64,000 bases of DNA from JAKAVN01 sp963734845 (GTDB taxonomy: Bacteria > Desulfobacterota > Binatia > Binatales > Binataceae): contig CAVTIS010000008.1 in NCBI GenBank assembly GCA_963734845.1, forward strand, positions 62,001 to 126,000. Direction: 5' to 3'. The notes below the pieces were generated by a model. That model saw nothing but the letters and a program-made list of their open reading frames with translations, made no database searches and was not told where the DNA came from. This document shows positions 27,710-37,816 of the stretch, piece by piece (the first letter of the stretch is position 1; each line of letters starts with the position of its first letter). Made by a program: the position numbers and the translations under genes.

Positions 27710-28180
27710 ATGCACATTCCGCCCGACTGGGGAATTTTTTTTACCCTGATTGTGTCATTCCTTGTTTTCTGGTTTATATTCGATCGACTTTTTTTCGGCC
27801 CTTTCCTCAAGTTGCTCAGTGACCGCGAAAACAAGCTCAAGGACCTGAGCGCGCGCACCGAGCGACTGCTCACAGAGGAAAAAGCTGCTCGCCAGGAGCG
27901 CGACCGTCAATTGATGGAGGTGCGGCGCGAGGCGCTGGCCGTGCGCGAGGCCGAGCGGCGCAAGGCCGAGACCGAGGCCGCACAAATGATCGAGGAGGCC
28001 AAGTCCAAGGCCCACGACGCCCTGGAGCGCGTCAGAGCCGGAATTGAAAATGAACTGCGGGCGGGCGAACTCGAACTCGAGCAACTTAGCCGGGTTCTCG
28101 CCGTGGAACTCGCGGGACGGGTTCTGGGCCGTCCGGTGGACGGCGCCGCGCAAAGCCAACAAGGAACGTCGAAGAACTAG
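27710..28180 (+). CDS. ATP synthase F0 subunit b'
   Basis: This is the first of two stator b-type subunits, which anchor F1 to subunit a. The 156-residue protein has one N-terminal membrane segment (I-F-F-T-L-I-V-S-F-L-V-F-W-F-I-F) and a long charged helix with heptad character to about residue 140. A ribosome site GGGAG precedes the ATG. It opens the operon atpF'-atpF-atpH-atpA-atpG-atpD-atpC. Confidence 0.9.
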   Translation: MHIPPDWGIFFTLIVSFLVFWFIFDRLFFGPFLKLLSDRENKLKDLSARTERLLTEEKAARQERDRQLMEVRREALAVREAERRKAETEAAQMIEEAKSKAHDALERVRAGIENELRAGELELEQLSRVLAVELAGRVLGRPVDGAAQSQQGTSKN

Positions 28181-28186
28181 ACTCGT

Positions 28187-28795
28187 ATGCAGCGTAGCGT
28201 GATCGCCATAAAGCGCAGTTCCGTTGCGTTGGCCATAACGACCAGCGCCGTGGTACTCGCGCCGGCAACCGGATGGTGCGCCGAGAGCGGCGGCGAGGCC
28301 GCAGGCGGCGGCTCGTGGCTGTCGCTGCTTTTCTACATCATCAATTTCGCCGTGTTCGTGTGGATCGTGATGCGCTACGCGGCTCCGGCGGCACGCAAAT
28401 TTTTCGCCGAGCGAGCCGGCGGCATCAGGGAAACTTTCGCGCGTGCCGAGACCACCTACCGGGAAGCGCAGGACCTGGTAAATCGCGCGGGCGAGCGGAT
28501 GTCCCAGCTCGAAGCCGAAAAGAAACAGCTCCGCGCCGACCTCGACGCCGAAACCGGCTACATCGCAAATCGGATCCGCGAACTCGCGCGCGAAACCGCG
28601 CTTAGAGTCATCCGCGACACCGAGCTTACCGGCGCCGCGATAACCGAAGCCGCCCATCGCCGCGTGCGCGCGAAGCTCGCCGAAACCACCGGGAATCTCG
28701 CGCGCGAGCTGATGGTCAGGAGCTTCACTGACGACGATCAGGCGCGCCTGCTCCGCGGTTTCGAGGAAAAACTCGCACAAGAGGCGCGGCGGTGA
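28187..28795 (+). CDS. atpF: ATP synthase F0 subunit b
   Basis: The second b-type subunit is 202 residues. It begins with a signal-like stretch (about residues 1-32, ending G-W-C-A-E-S), a Gly-rich linker, the true membrane helix S-L-L-F-Y-I-I-N-F-A-V-F-V-W-I-V, and a long coiled-coil dimerisation arm. The extra leader is common in deltaproteobacterial b subunits. Its stop overlaps the atpH start by four bases. Confidence 0.92.
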   Translation: MQRSVIAIKRSSVALAITTSAVVLAPATGWCAESGGEAAGGGSWLSLLFYIINFAVFVWIVMRYAAPAARKFFAERAGGIRETFARAETTYREAQDLVNRAGERMSQLEAEKKQLRADLDAETGYIANRIRELARETALRVIRDTELTGAAITEAAHRRVRAKLAETTGNLARELMVRSFTDDDQARLLRGFEEKLAQEARR

Positions 28796-29328
28796 AGAGT
28801 TCGAGAGTCGCCAAGCGCTACGCGCGCGCATTGCTCGGGCTCTCCGACGATCATGCGCAGTTGGAGACCTGGGGCGCCGAGCTCGAGCGGCTGGCGCGAA
28901 TCGCCGACGCTCCCGAAATTGCGTTGCGTCTCGCCTCGCCCGAGGTCTCGCATGAAGCGCGGATCGAGGCGATGGCGAAAATCGCCGAGCGCCTCGAGTT
29001 GAGCTTCCCGCTGCGCTCGCTGGCCGTAGTCGTCGCGCGCCACGGCCGCATCGCCGACCTGGCCGCGGTCTCCGAGTCCTACCAGGACCAGCTCGACGTG
29101 CTGCTCGGCCGCGCGCGCGCCACCCTGACCTTCGCCCGCGAGCCCAGCGCGCAGGACACCGCGGCGGTGGTACGCGGGCTCGAGGCGATGGTGCAGAAGA
29201 CCGTGATCGCGACCGTGAAAGTCGATCAATCGTTGCTCGGCGGGGTCGTGGCCGAGCTTGAGGGAAAAATCTACGACGGCAGCCTGGCCACGCGGCTGGG
29301 CGAAGCCGCCCGCCGGCTGGCGGGCTGA
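28792..29328 (+). CDS. atpH: ATP synthase F1 subunit delta
   Basis: The delta subunit ties the b stator to the alpha3beta3 head. The 178-residue protein starts S-R-V-A-K-R-Y-A-R-A-L and ends with the conserved V-D-Q-S-L-L-G-G-V-V-A-E-L-E-G-K-I-Y-D-G-S segment. The start is a GTG at 28792 that overlaps atpF (GTGA). Confidence 0.95.
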   Translation: MKSSRVAKRYARALLGLSDDHAQLETWGAELERLARIADAPEIALRLASPEVSHEARIEAMAKIAERLELSFPLRSLAVVVARHGRIADLAAVSESYQDQLDVLLGRARATLTFAREPSAQDTAAVVRGLEAMVQKTVIATVKVDQSLLGGVVAELEGKIYDGSLATRLGEAARRLAG

Positions 29329-29353
29329 GGCGGCCCGGAAAAAAACAACTGCT

Positions 29354-30907
<1,554 letters not shown>

Positions 30908-30945
30908 CCGCCCTCGCGCTCCGCGGCAAGGCATCTGAGCTAACG

Positions 30946-31818
30946 ATGGCGTCGCTCAAGGCAATCCGCCGGCGGATTTCGTCGGTCAGATCGACCCAGC
31001 AGATCACCCGCGCGATGAAGTTGGTCGCGGCGGCGCGCCTGCGCCGCGCACAGGAAGCTCTGCAAAACGCGACCCCGTACCATGAGGCGCTGGAGCGCGT
31101 CGCCGATTCGCTGTTCGCGACCGAGCGGGCCGCCCTCGGCCCGGCCGAAGATGCGAAACGCGAGGCACTGGTCGTGGTGATTGGCTCGGACCGCGGGCTC
31201 TGCGGCGGTTACAACGCCAACGTGATGCGCGCGGCGGAAGACCAAGCGCGGCGTGCCGAGCGCGACGGGATGCAGGTCAAGTTTTACGCCGTCGGACGCA
31301 AGGCGCTCGACCACCTGCGCCGCGCCGGCCACGCGGTCGCCCATCAGAGCGTCAACAATCCGCGCCTGGCCACCTTCGGATTGGCGCAGGACCTGGCCTC
31401 GCGGATGCTCTCCGATTATCGCGGCGGCGGCGTCAGCGAGACCGGACTTATCTACAGCGAATTCCACTCGGCACTTTCGCAGCGGCCAACCTACGAACGG
31501 TTGCTGCCGGTGAGCGAATTGAAACCCGAGCAAGGCGCGGGCGAGATTGCCGCCCCCGTCGACTACCTGGTCGAGCCCAGCCGCGCCGAACTGGTGCCGG
31601 TGGTGTTGCGCGGCTACCTCGAAGATTCGATTTTTCACGCGCTGCTCGAGGCCGAGGCCAGCGAGCAGGGCGCGCGGATGACCGCGATGGACAGCGCGAC
31701 CAACAATGCCGCCGACATGATCGAGCGGCTGACGCTGGAGATGAACCGCGCGCGCCAGGCCACGATCACCACTGAGTTAATGGATATAGTCGGCGGCGCC
31801 GAGGCCTTGAGGGCCTGA
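30946..31818 (+). CDS. atpG: ATP synthase F1 subunit gamma
   Basis: The gamma subunit is the rotary shaft. The 290-residue protein opens with I-R-R-R-I-S-S-V-R-S-T-Q-Q-I-T-R-A-M-K-L-V-A and closes with the conserved N-R-A-R-Q-A-x-I-T-T-E-L-M-D-I-V-G-G-A helix. Both long helices of the coiled-coil shaft are intact. It lies between atpA and atpD, 38 and 40 bases away. Confidence 0.97.
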   Translation: MASLKAIRRRISSVRSTQQITRAMKLVAAARLRRAQEALQNATPYHEALERVADSLFATERAALGPAEDAKREALVVVIGSDRGLCGGYNANVMRAAEDQARRAERDGMQVKFYAVGRKALDHLRRAGHAVAHQSVNNPRLATFGLAQDLASRMLSDYRGGGVSETGLIYSEFHSALSQRPTYERLLPVSELKPEQGAGEIAAPVDYLVEPSRAELVPVVLRGYLEDSIFHALLEAEASEQGARMTAMDSATNNAADMIERLTLEMNRARQATITTELMDIVGGAEALRA

Positions 31819-31858
31819 CCGGCGCGCGCCGCGATGCACGAATTCGCCAGGAAAAGCT

Positions 31859-33286
31859 ATGAGTGAAACATCAACAGGCCGCATCAGCCAGGTTCTGGGC
31901 AACGTCGTCGACGTCGAGTTTCGCAACGGCTCGCTGCCGTCGATCTTCAACGCGCTCCGCGTCTCCAACCCGGCGCTCGGCGATCGCGAGGGCAACCTCG
32001 TGCTCGAAGTCGCGCAGCATCTGGGCGAAAACACCGTGCGCTGCATCGCGATGGACGCGACCGAGGGCCTGGTGCGCGGGATGCAGGTCAGCGACACCGG
32101 CAAGCCAATCACCGTGCCGGTCGGTCCGGAAACGCTCGGCCGCCTGATCAACGTCATCGGTGAGCCGGTCGACGAAGGCGCGGCGCTCAACGCGCCGCAT
32201 CAGATGCCGATTCATCGCGACCCGCCCACCTTTGCCGATCAGGCGACCGAAGCCGAGATTCTCGAAACCGGCATCAAGGTCATCGATCTCATATGCCCGT
32301 ATGCGCGCGGCGGAAAGATCGGGCTGTTCGGCGGCGCCGGCGTCGGTAAGACCGTCACCATCATGGAACTGATCAATAACGTCGCCAAACAGCACGGCGG
32401 CGTCTCGGTCTTCGCCGGCGTGGGCGAGCGCTCGCGCGAAGGCAACGACCTCTACCGCGAATTGCAGGAGTCCGGCGTGCTCTCGAAGACCGCGCTGGTC
32501 TACGGCCAGATGAACGAGCCGCCCGGCGCGCGCGCCCGCGTGGCGCTGACCGGAGTCACCGTCGCCGAATACTTCCGCGACGAAGAGGGCCGCGACGTGC
32601 TGTTCTTCGTCGACAACATCTTCCGTTTCGTGCAAGCCAACTCTGAAGTCTCTGCGCTGCTCGGCCGCATGCCCAGCGCGGTCGGCTATCAGCCTACGCT
32701 CGGCACCGACCTGGGCGAGCTGGAAGAGCGCATCACCACCACCAAGAAGGGCGCAATAACCTCGGTGCAGGCAATTTTCGTCCCCGCCGACGACTATACC
32801 GACCCGGCGCCGGCGACGACCTTCACCCATCTGGACGCGACCACCGCTCTCGATCGCAAAATTTTCGAAAAGGGAATTTTTCCCGCCGTCGATCCGCTGG
32901 CCTCGACCTCGCGCATCCTCGACCCGCAGGTCGTCGGCCAGGAGCACTACGACGTCGCGCGGCGGGTGCAGCAGATTCTCCAGCGCTACAAGGACCTGCA
33001 GGACATCATCGCGATCCTCGGGATGGACGAGCTCTCCGCCGACGACAAGCTTGCGGTCGCACGCGCGCGCCGCGTCGAGCGCTTCCTCTCGCAGGCGATG
33101 CACGTCGCGGAGCCGTTCACCAGCATCCCGGGCACCTACGTATCGCGCAAGGAAACCGTGCGCGGCTTTGCCGAAATTCTCGACGGCAAATGCGACGACC
33201 TGCCGGAGCAGGCCTTCTACCTGGTCGGCACCATCGACGACGTGCGCGCCAAGGCCGAGCGGCTGGCGCGCGGCGAGGCGCGCTGA
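31859..33286 (+). CDS. atpD: ATP synthase F1 subunit beta
   Basis: The catalytic beta subunit is 475 residues. The P-loop G-G-A-G-V-G-K-T is at 158-165, followed by G-V-G-E-R-S-R-E-G-N-D-L-Y (catalytic Glu) and the D-E-L-S motif of the DELSEED loop (here D-E-L-S-A-D-D). The length and motifs are normal. ATG 31859 has an AGGAAA-type site upstream. Confidence 0.98.
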   Translation: MSETSTGRISQVLGNVVDVEFRNGSLPSIFNALRVSNPALGDREGNLVLEVAQHLGENTVRCIAMDATEGLVRGMQVSDTGKPITVPVGPETLGRLINVIGEPVDEGAALNAPHQMPIHRDPPTFADQATEAEILETGIKVIDLICPYARGGKIGLFGGAGVGKTVTIMELINNVAKQHGGVSVFAGVGERSREGNDLYRELQESGVLSKTALVYGQMNEPPGARARVALTGVTVAEYFRDEEGRDVLFFVDNIFRFVQANSEVSALLGRMPSAVGYQPTLGTDLGELEERITTTKKGAITSVQAIFVPADDYTDPAPATTFTHLDATTALDRKIFEKGIFPAVDPLASTSRILDPQVVGQEHYDVARRVQQILQRYKDLQDIIAILGMDELSADDKLAVARARRVERFLSQAMHVAEPFTSIPGTYVSRKETVRGFAEILDGKCDDLPEQAFYLVGTIDDVRAKAERLARGEAR

Positions 33287-33311
33287 GCGCGCCCGGCGGT
33301 AACGAATAGCG

Positions 33312-33734
33312 ATGGCGACGACTTTCGCATTCAAGCTCGTGACGCCGACCGGCGTGCTGTTCGACGGTCAGGCCGAGCAGGTAAATGCGGTCAACCCGCT
33401 GGGCGAGTTCGGCGTGCTCGCCGATCATACCAACTACATCACCTCGCTGGTGCCGGGCCTGCTGACGATCCGCACGGCGGAGGGACCGACGCTGGAGTAC
33501 CTGGTCACGGGCGGACTGGTCGAGGTCAAAGACGGCGTGATGACGGCGCTCGCGCAAACCGCCGAGCCGCCCGAGAAGATTCCGCCGATCGACGAGACTG
33601 AACTGCGCGAGGCCGAAGAGCGCCTCGGGCAGATGAGCATGTTCGATCCTCACTACGATGAAGCGAAGCAATCGGTGATGGTGATGCGGTCGCGCCACGA
33701 CGTCGCCGAATCCCGCCGCGCGTCCGCGCACTAG
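33312..33734 (+). CDS. atpC: ATP synthase F1 subunit epsilon
   Basis: The epsilon subunit regulates and couples F1 rotation. The 140-residue protein begins F-K-L-V-T-P-T-G-V-L-F-D-G and has the beta-sandwich G-E-F-G-V-L-A-D-H-T-N-Y and a C-terminal two-helix domain. It ends the operon; subunits a and c are not here and must be encoded elsewhere. An IS element begins 67 bases downstream. Confidence 0.95.
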   Translation: MATTFAFKLVTPTGVLFDGQAEQVNAVNPLGEFGVLADHTNYITSLVPGLLTIRTAEGPTLEYLVTGGLVEVKDGVMTALAQTAEPPEKIPPIDETELREAEERLGQMSMFDPHYDEAKQSVMVMRSRHDVAESRRASAH

Positions 33735-33800
33735 CTCGGGCCTTCAATCTCCGCCGAACCGCCGGCGACGGAACTCTCCCGCAGCGGACTTGCCCACTAG

Positions 33801-33818
33801 GGAAGCTCTGCATAAGTG
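33801..33818 (+). repeat. Left terminal inverted repeat of the IS
   Basis: GGAAGCTCTGCATAAGTG; pairs with the right end with two mismatches. The target duplication CTAG precedes it directly. Confidence 0.88.
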
Positions 33819-33871
33819 TTTCGGTTCGGGTATAAATAGTTAGTTGGGTCGGCGGATGTGGAGGAGAGGAG

Positions 33872-34840
33872 ATGGGTAATCAGCGGACGTTTGCATCGCT
33901 GGCGTGGAATGGGAAGGGCAAAGTCACGCGGCGCGAGCGGTTCCTGGCCGAGATGGATGCGGTGATTCCATGGTCGCGGCTGGTCAGGCTGATCGAACCG
34001 CACTACCCCAAAGCCGGCCAAGGTCGCCAGCCGCTGGGACTGGAGAAGATGCTGCGGATTTATTTCTTGCAGCAGTGGTTCAATCTGTCGGACCCACAGG
34101 CCGAAGATGCGATCTATGACAGCGAGTCGATGCGGCGTTTCGCGCGGGTTGAGCTGGGCGACGAGGTGGTGCCGGACGAGAGTACGATTCTGCGCTTCCG
34201 CCACCTGCTGGAGCAGCACGGGCTGACCCATGCCATCTTCGATGCGGTGGCGGACCTTTTGGAAGAACGGCGGCTGCTGCTGCGCTCGGGCACCATCGTG
34301 GACGCGACCATCATCGCGGCACCGAGTTCGACCAAGAACGCGAGTGCGAGCCGCGACCCCGAGATGAAGCAGACCCGCAAGGGTCGCAACTGGCACTTCG
34401 GGATGAAGCTGCACATCGGCGCGGATAAACGCGGTATCGTCCATACGGTCAGAGCGACCGCTGCCAGCGTAGCCGACATCACCCAGTTGCCTGACCTGCT
34501 GCACGGGCTGGAGCGGGAAGTCTTCGGCGATCAGGCGTACTGGAAGGAAGACGATCGAGAGTTTCTCGAGGCTTGGGGGATGCGCTACCGGATCAATCGG
34601 CGTCCTACCTCTAAACCGCCGCTGAGCGCGCGCTGGCGGATGATCAACCGGGCGCGTTCGCGGACCCGGGCGCGCGGCGAACACGCCTTTCGCATAGTCA
34701 AGCAACTGTGGGGCTTCGCCAAAGTGAGATACCGCGGCCTGGCCAAGAACCTGGCACGGGCGCAGACCATGTTTGCGCTGGCTAATCTCTATCAGGTCCG
34801 CAGACAGCTGCTCCCAGCAGGGGCCAGGTGTGCGCTGTGA
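33872..34840 (+). CDS. IS5-type DDE transposase
   Basis: The 322-residue transposase is intact. An N-terminal DUF772-like region (P-L-G-L-E-K-M-L-R-I-Y-F-L-Q-Q-W-F-N-L-S-D) precedes the DDE catalytic domain. The first Asp is in T-I-V-D-A-T-I, the second in V-F-G-D-Q-A-Y, and the Glu in R-G-E-H-A-F-R-I-V-K-Q with the following Y-x(2)R-x(3)-K-like signature (E-H-A-F-R-I-V-K). ATG 33872 has GGAGAGGAG upstream. A long antisense open frame (33797-34960) is a shadow. Confidence 0.95.
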   Translation: MGNQRTFASLAWNGKGKVTRRERFLAEMDAVIPWSRLVRLIEPHYPKAGQGRQPLGLEKMLRIYFLQQWFNLSDPQAEDAIYDSESMRRFARVELGDEVVPDESTILRFRHLLEQHGLTHAIFDAVADLLEERRLLLRSGTIVDATIIAAPSSTKNASASRDPEMKQTRKGRNWHFGMKLHIGADKRGIVHTVRATAASVADITQLPDLLHGLEREVFGDQAYWKEDDREFLEAWGMRYRINRRPTSKPPLSARWRMINRARSRTRARGEHAFRIVKQLWGFAKVRYRGLAKNLARAQTMFALANLYQVRRQLLPAGARCAL

Positions 34841-34957
34841 GGAAACCTCGGGCAGCAAGCAGTCTCGGTGGCGCTCATCGCAGGACCAGTCATCACTCAA
34901 CCTCCATTCGTTGAACCCGATTGTCATGACCACTTTCAGCCAATCTTTCAGCACAAC

Positions 34958-34975
34958 CACCTGTGCAGAGCTTCC
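34958..34975 (-). repeat. Right terminal inverted repeat of the IS
   Basis: The reverse complement reads GGAAGCTCTGCACAGGTG. It abuts the second CTAG copy, which holds the aroA stop codon. Confidence 0.88.
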
Positions 34976-36268
34976 CTAGCTTTGCGCGTTCTGCAACCGC
35001 GCGAGGTCGCGGAAAAAATCCGGATAGGTCTTGGAGACGCATCCGGGATTCCTGATCCGAATACCGCCGGTCTTCAACCCCGTCACTGCAAATGCCATCG
35101 CGACCCGATGGTCGTCGTAGGTCTCAATTGCCGCCGCGCCTATGTGCGACGGTTCGATCGAAATCCCGTCTTGGTATTCGCGGACCGACGCGCCAAGCCG
35201 CTGAAGCTCGGTGGTGAGCGCGCGCAGACGGTCGCTTTCGTGATGGCGAATGAAAGAGACGCCGCGAATCCGCGTGGGCGAGGAGCAAAACGGAGCGATT
35301 GCCGCGAGCGTCGGCACAAGGTCCGGCATTGCGCTCATCTCAACGTCAGCGCCGGTGAGACTTTTTCCGCTGCCGCTCACTTTCACCCCATCCGAGCCCC
35401 ACTCGACCTGCGCGCCCATCTGCTCCAGTAGCCTCATGAACGCAACGTCGCCCTGCACCGAGTCGGCGTGCAGCCCCTCCAGCCTGACGCTGCCGCCGAC
35501 CAGCGCAGCCGCCGCGGCGAAGTAGCTCGCGCTCGAGGCGTCGGGCTCAACCGCAAAGTTCGGTTGCGCCGCGTAGCGCTGTCCGCCTGGCACGATGATT
35601 TCGCCGTCGCGCATCGTCGCCCTCGCACCCCATCGCTCCATCATCTTGAGCGTCATCGTGATGAACGGACGCGCGGCCTCGCCAGTCATCGTGAGCTCGA
35701 GACCGCGCGGCCACAATGCCGCCGGCATCAGCAGCGCTGAGACGAATTGCGAAGAAACCGCAGCGTCGATCTGCGCCGCACCGCCCTGCACACCGTCCTC
35801 GCCGACCTCGATCAGCACCGGCGGACATCCATTATTCCGCTCGGCGCGCACCGCAACCCCGAGCGCCGCCAGCGCGTCGAGCAGCGGGCCGACCGGACGC
35901 TCGCGCATCCGCTGATTGCCGTCGACACGGAAGCGCCCGCGGCCCAGCGTCAGGAAACCGAGCAGAAAACGCATCGCGGTGCCCGCGCCGCCGGCGTCCA
36001 ACTCGCCGCCGCGGGCCGGGATGGCGCCGCCATGCCCGTCCACAACGATTCGCGCCGCCGCCTCGTCGACGGCCAGCCCAAAGCCGAGCGCACCGAGCGC
36101 GGCCGCCATCCGCCGCGTGTCGTCATTGAGGCCGGCGCCGAAAATATTCGAACGCCCGTCGGCCATCGCGGCCAGCAGCAGCGCACGGTTGGTGATGCTC
36201 TTGGAACCGGGAACCCTGATGGATGCGGCTATCGGATGCCGCAGCCGAACTATTTCGATTTCGTCCAC
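34976..36268 (-). CDS. aroA: 3-phosphoshikimate 1-carboxyvinyltransferase (EPSP synthase)
   Basis: AroA transfers enolpyruvate to shikimate-3-phosphate in aromatic amino acid synthesis. The 430-residue protein has P-G-S-K-S-I-T-N-R near the start, H-H-E-S-D-R-L and Y-D-D-H-R-V-A-M-A-F toward the end. The PEP-site loop reads D-A-G-G-A-G-T-A-M-R-F where E. coli has L-G-N-A-G-T-A-M-R-P, so the Asn is Gly. Its TAG stop (34976-34978) sits inside the CTAG target duplication of the IS. The length is normal. Confidence 0.94.
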   Translation of the reverse strand: MDEIEIVRLRHPIAASIRVPGSKSITNRALLLAAMADGRSNIFGAGLNDDTRRMAAALGALGFGLAVDEAAARIVVDGHGGAIPARGGELDAGGAGTAMRFLLGFLTLGRGRFRVDGNQRMRERPVGPLLDALAALGVAVRAERNNGCPPVLIEVGEDGVQGGAAQIDAAVSSQFVSALLMPAALWPRGLELTMTGEAARPFITMTLKMMERWGARATMRDGEIIVPGGQRYAAQPNFAVEPDASSASYFAAAAALVGGSVRLEGLHADSVQGDVAFMRLLEQMGAQVEWGSDGVKVSGSGKSLTGADVEMSAMPDLVPTLAAIAPFCSSPTRIRGVSFIRHHESDRLRALTTELQRLGASVREYQDGISIEPSHIGAAAIETYDDHRVAMAFAVTGLKTGGIRIRNPGCVSKTYPDFFRDLARLQNAQS

Positions 36269-36435
36269 GTGGATTCTTCGACCGCGAGCTTATCTGCGCG
36301 CGCAAACCCAACTCAAGCCGACAATAATGTGATTGTATTTTCGCGAAATGATCGTTTTCCTTTCCTTATGATGAGCGCAGCTTAGCAGGTCGAAAACTCG
36401 GCAATCGATTCGCGTTGCTACGTCAAAGCGTTTTG

Positions 36436-36464
36436 TTGACTACCTAAGCGCACAAGCATAATGG
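36436..36464 (+). promoter_or_regulatory. Possible promoter for the lytic transglycosylase
   Basis: TTGACT at 36436-36441 is followed by CATAATGG; -10 readings CATAAT (spacer 15) or TAATGG (spacer 17) are both possible. It lies about 95 bases before the start codon in an A/T-richer stretch than the surroundings. Confidence 0.35.
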
Positions 36465-36555
36465 GTATATGTCGATCCTGCACCGCGCAGAGGAGCCGCG
36501 CGCGGTCAGCGCCAGTGGTTGCCAGGGACGGTGAGTGGATCGCGGCGGGGGTGAA

Positions 36556-37779
36556 ATGCCGGGAGCAGAGCCGATAATTATTCGTAAGCAAATAATCCTG
36601 GCAGCGCTGGTCATCGCAATCGGACTGGTGGGGGCTGGGTTGACCGACACGACCGCACGCGCGGCCGAAGAAGTTGCGGTCGCACATGTCAGCACCAATC
36701 CGTCGCCCTTTCCGCGTCCCGCGGCGCTCGAGTCCAGCATAAATTTCTGGATCAAGGCTTTCACTTTCTGGGGCGAGCGCGACTTCGTCGTCCACGATCG
36801 CGATAACGTTTCGCTGATCTACCAGAAATTTCATGTTCCGGGCGACGGCGCTCCGACCGGCGAAGAGGTCGAGTGGGTCAACGCCTACCTGAAGGCCAAA
36901 TATGGCGACATCCTGAACCGGCTCGCCACGGGACAGCAGGCGATCGGATGGGAAGAACAGCGGGTCGCGGCGCTGTTCAAGGGGCAACCAGTATCGGCCT
37001 ATGCGCGCGCGGCGCAGAATTTACGCGTGCAGCAGGGTCTGAGCGAGCAATTCCATAATTCGCTCCTGCGTAGCCGCTATTACCGGCCCAGGATGGAGCA
37101 GGTGTTCGTGAGGGCGGGGTTGCCGCGCGAGCTGGTAGCTCTCGCTTCGGTCGAGTCGGGCTTCTCGGCGCGCGTACGCTCGAGCGCCGGCGCATTGGGG
37201 ATTTGGCAATTCACCCGTTCCACCGGCCGCGAGTTCCTGAAGATCACCCGCTACCGCGACGATCGGCTCGACCCGGTGCGTTCCACCGAGGCCGCGGCGG
37301 AGCTCTTGCAATCGAATTACCAGGCGCTGGGAAGCTGGCCGCTCGCAATCACCGCGTACAATTATGGAACGGGCGGAATGGAACGCGCGGCCGCTGAGTG
37401 CGGCAGCGACTATATGAAAATCGTACAGAACTTCAACGGCGAGCATTTCGGATTTGCGGTCAAGAATTATTATGCCGAGTTCCTGGCCGCCGACCAGGTC
37501 CATCGATACGAGGACAAGTATTTTCCCGGAATCCAAAGTGAAGAAGCGGCGCCGCCGCCGACCTCATCTCCGATTTTGCGGGTACGGCGCATCATCCATC
37601 ACTTCCGCTCGCGCCATCATCACGCTCATATTAAACAGGTATCCTCCACGCATCGCCGCGATGCATCGACCGCCGCACATCACCGCCACGCGTCGGTCGC
37701 CAGGCATAGTAGCCATGCATCGGCCGACGCACATAATCGCGACGCAGCGGCCGACTCACCCAGCCGCAACGACTCCTGA
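36556..37779 (+). CDS. Membrane-linked lytic transglycosylase (MltD/Slt-like) with His-rich repeat tail
   Basis: The enzyme cleaves peptidoglycan glycan strands. From ATG 36556 (GGGGGTGAA upstream) it is 407 residues: an N-terminal hydrophobic signal or anchor (about 11-37), a helical region, and a GH23 SLT domain with the catalytic Glu at about 200 (A-S-V-E-S-G-F) followed by S-S-A-G-A-L-G-I-W-Q-F and Y-N-Y-G. After residue 330 the chain becomes Pro-, then Arg/His-rich, ending in four 9-residue repeats. LysM domains usual in MltD are absent. Confidence 0.85.
   Translation: MPGAEPIIIRKQIILAALVIAIGLVGAGLTDTTARAAEEVAVAHVSTNPSPFPRPAALESSINFWIKAFTFWGERDFVVHDRDNVSLIYQKFHVPGDGAPTGEEVEWVNAYLKAKYGDILNRLATGQQAIGWEEQRVAALFKGQPVSAYARAAQNLRVQQGLSEQFHNSLLRSRYYRPRMEQVFVRAGLPRELVALASVESGFSARVRSSAGALGIWQFTRSTGREFLKITRYRDDRLDPVRSTEAAAELLQSNYQALGSWPLAITAYNYGTGGMERAAAECGSDYMKIVQNFNGEHFGFAVKNYYAEFLAADQVHRYEDKYFPGIQSEEAAPPPTSSPILRVRRIIHHFRSRHHHAHIKQVSSTHRRDASTAAHHRHASVARHSSHASADAHNRDAAADSPSRNDS
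37660..37767 (+). repeat. Four 27-bp tandem repeats coding His-rich nonapeptides
   Basis: The C terminus of the lytic transglycosylase reads DASTAAHHR, HASVARHSS, HASADAHNR, DAAADSPSR, which are four successive 27-base units with a shared (H/D)-A-(S/A) opening. The repeats have diverged but keep the period. His residues could bind metal or polyanions. Confidence 0.75.
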
Positions 37780-37816
37780 TGCGGCGGCTTCGCCCGCGCC
37801 GGCGCGGTGCGCGCGC

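Larger units (their letters stand above)
33801..34975 (+). mobile_element. IS5-group insertion sequence, 1175 bp
   Basis: The element is bounded by imperfect inverted repeats (33801-33818 and 34958-34975, 16 of 18 bases matching, starting GGAAGCTCTGCA). It is flanked on both sides by CTAG at 33797-33800 and 34976-34979, read as a 4-bp target duplication. The size, CTAG target and single DDE transposase match the IS5 group of the IS5 family. It lies between convergent atpC and aroA. The near-perfect ends and open transposase frame suggest a recent, possibly active copy. Confidence 0.9.

Noticed and set aside
33797..34960. Long antisense open frame across the transposase gene (387 codons)
   Set aside because: It mirrors the transposase on the other strand, has no start site and gives a protein with no known fold; it is a side effect of high GC.
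37660..37767. 27-bp repeats as a CRISPR array
   Set aside because: They are contiguous and degenerate without spacers and lie inside a coding frame.
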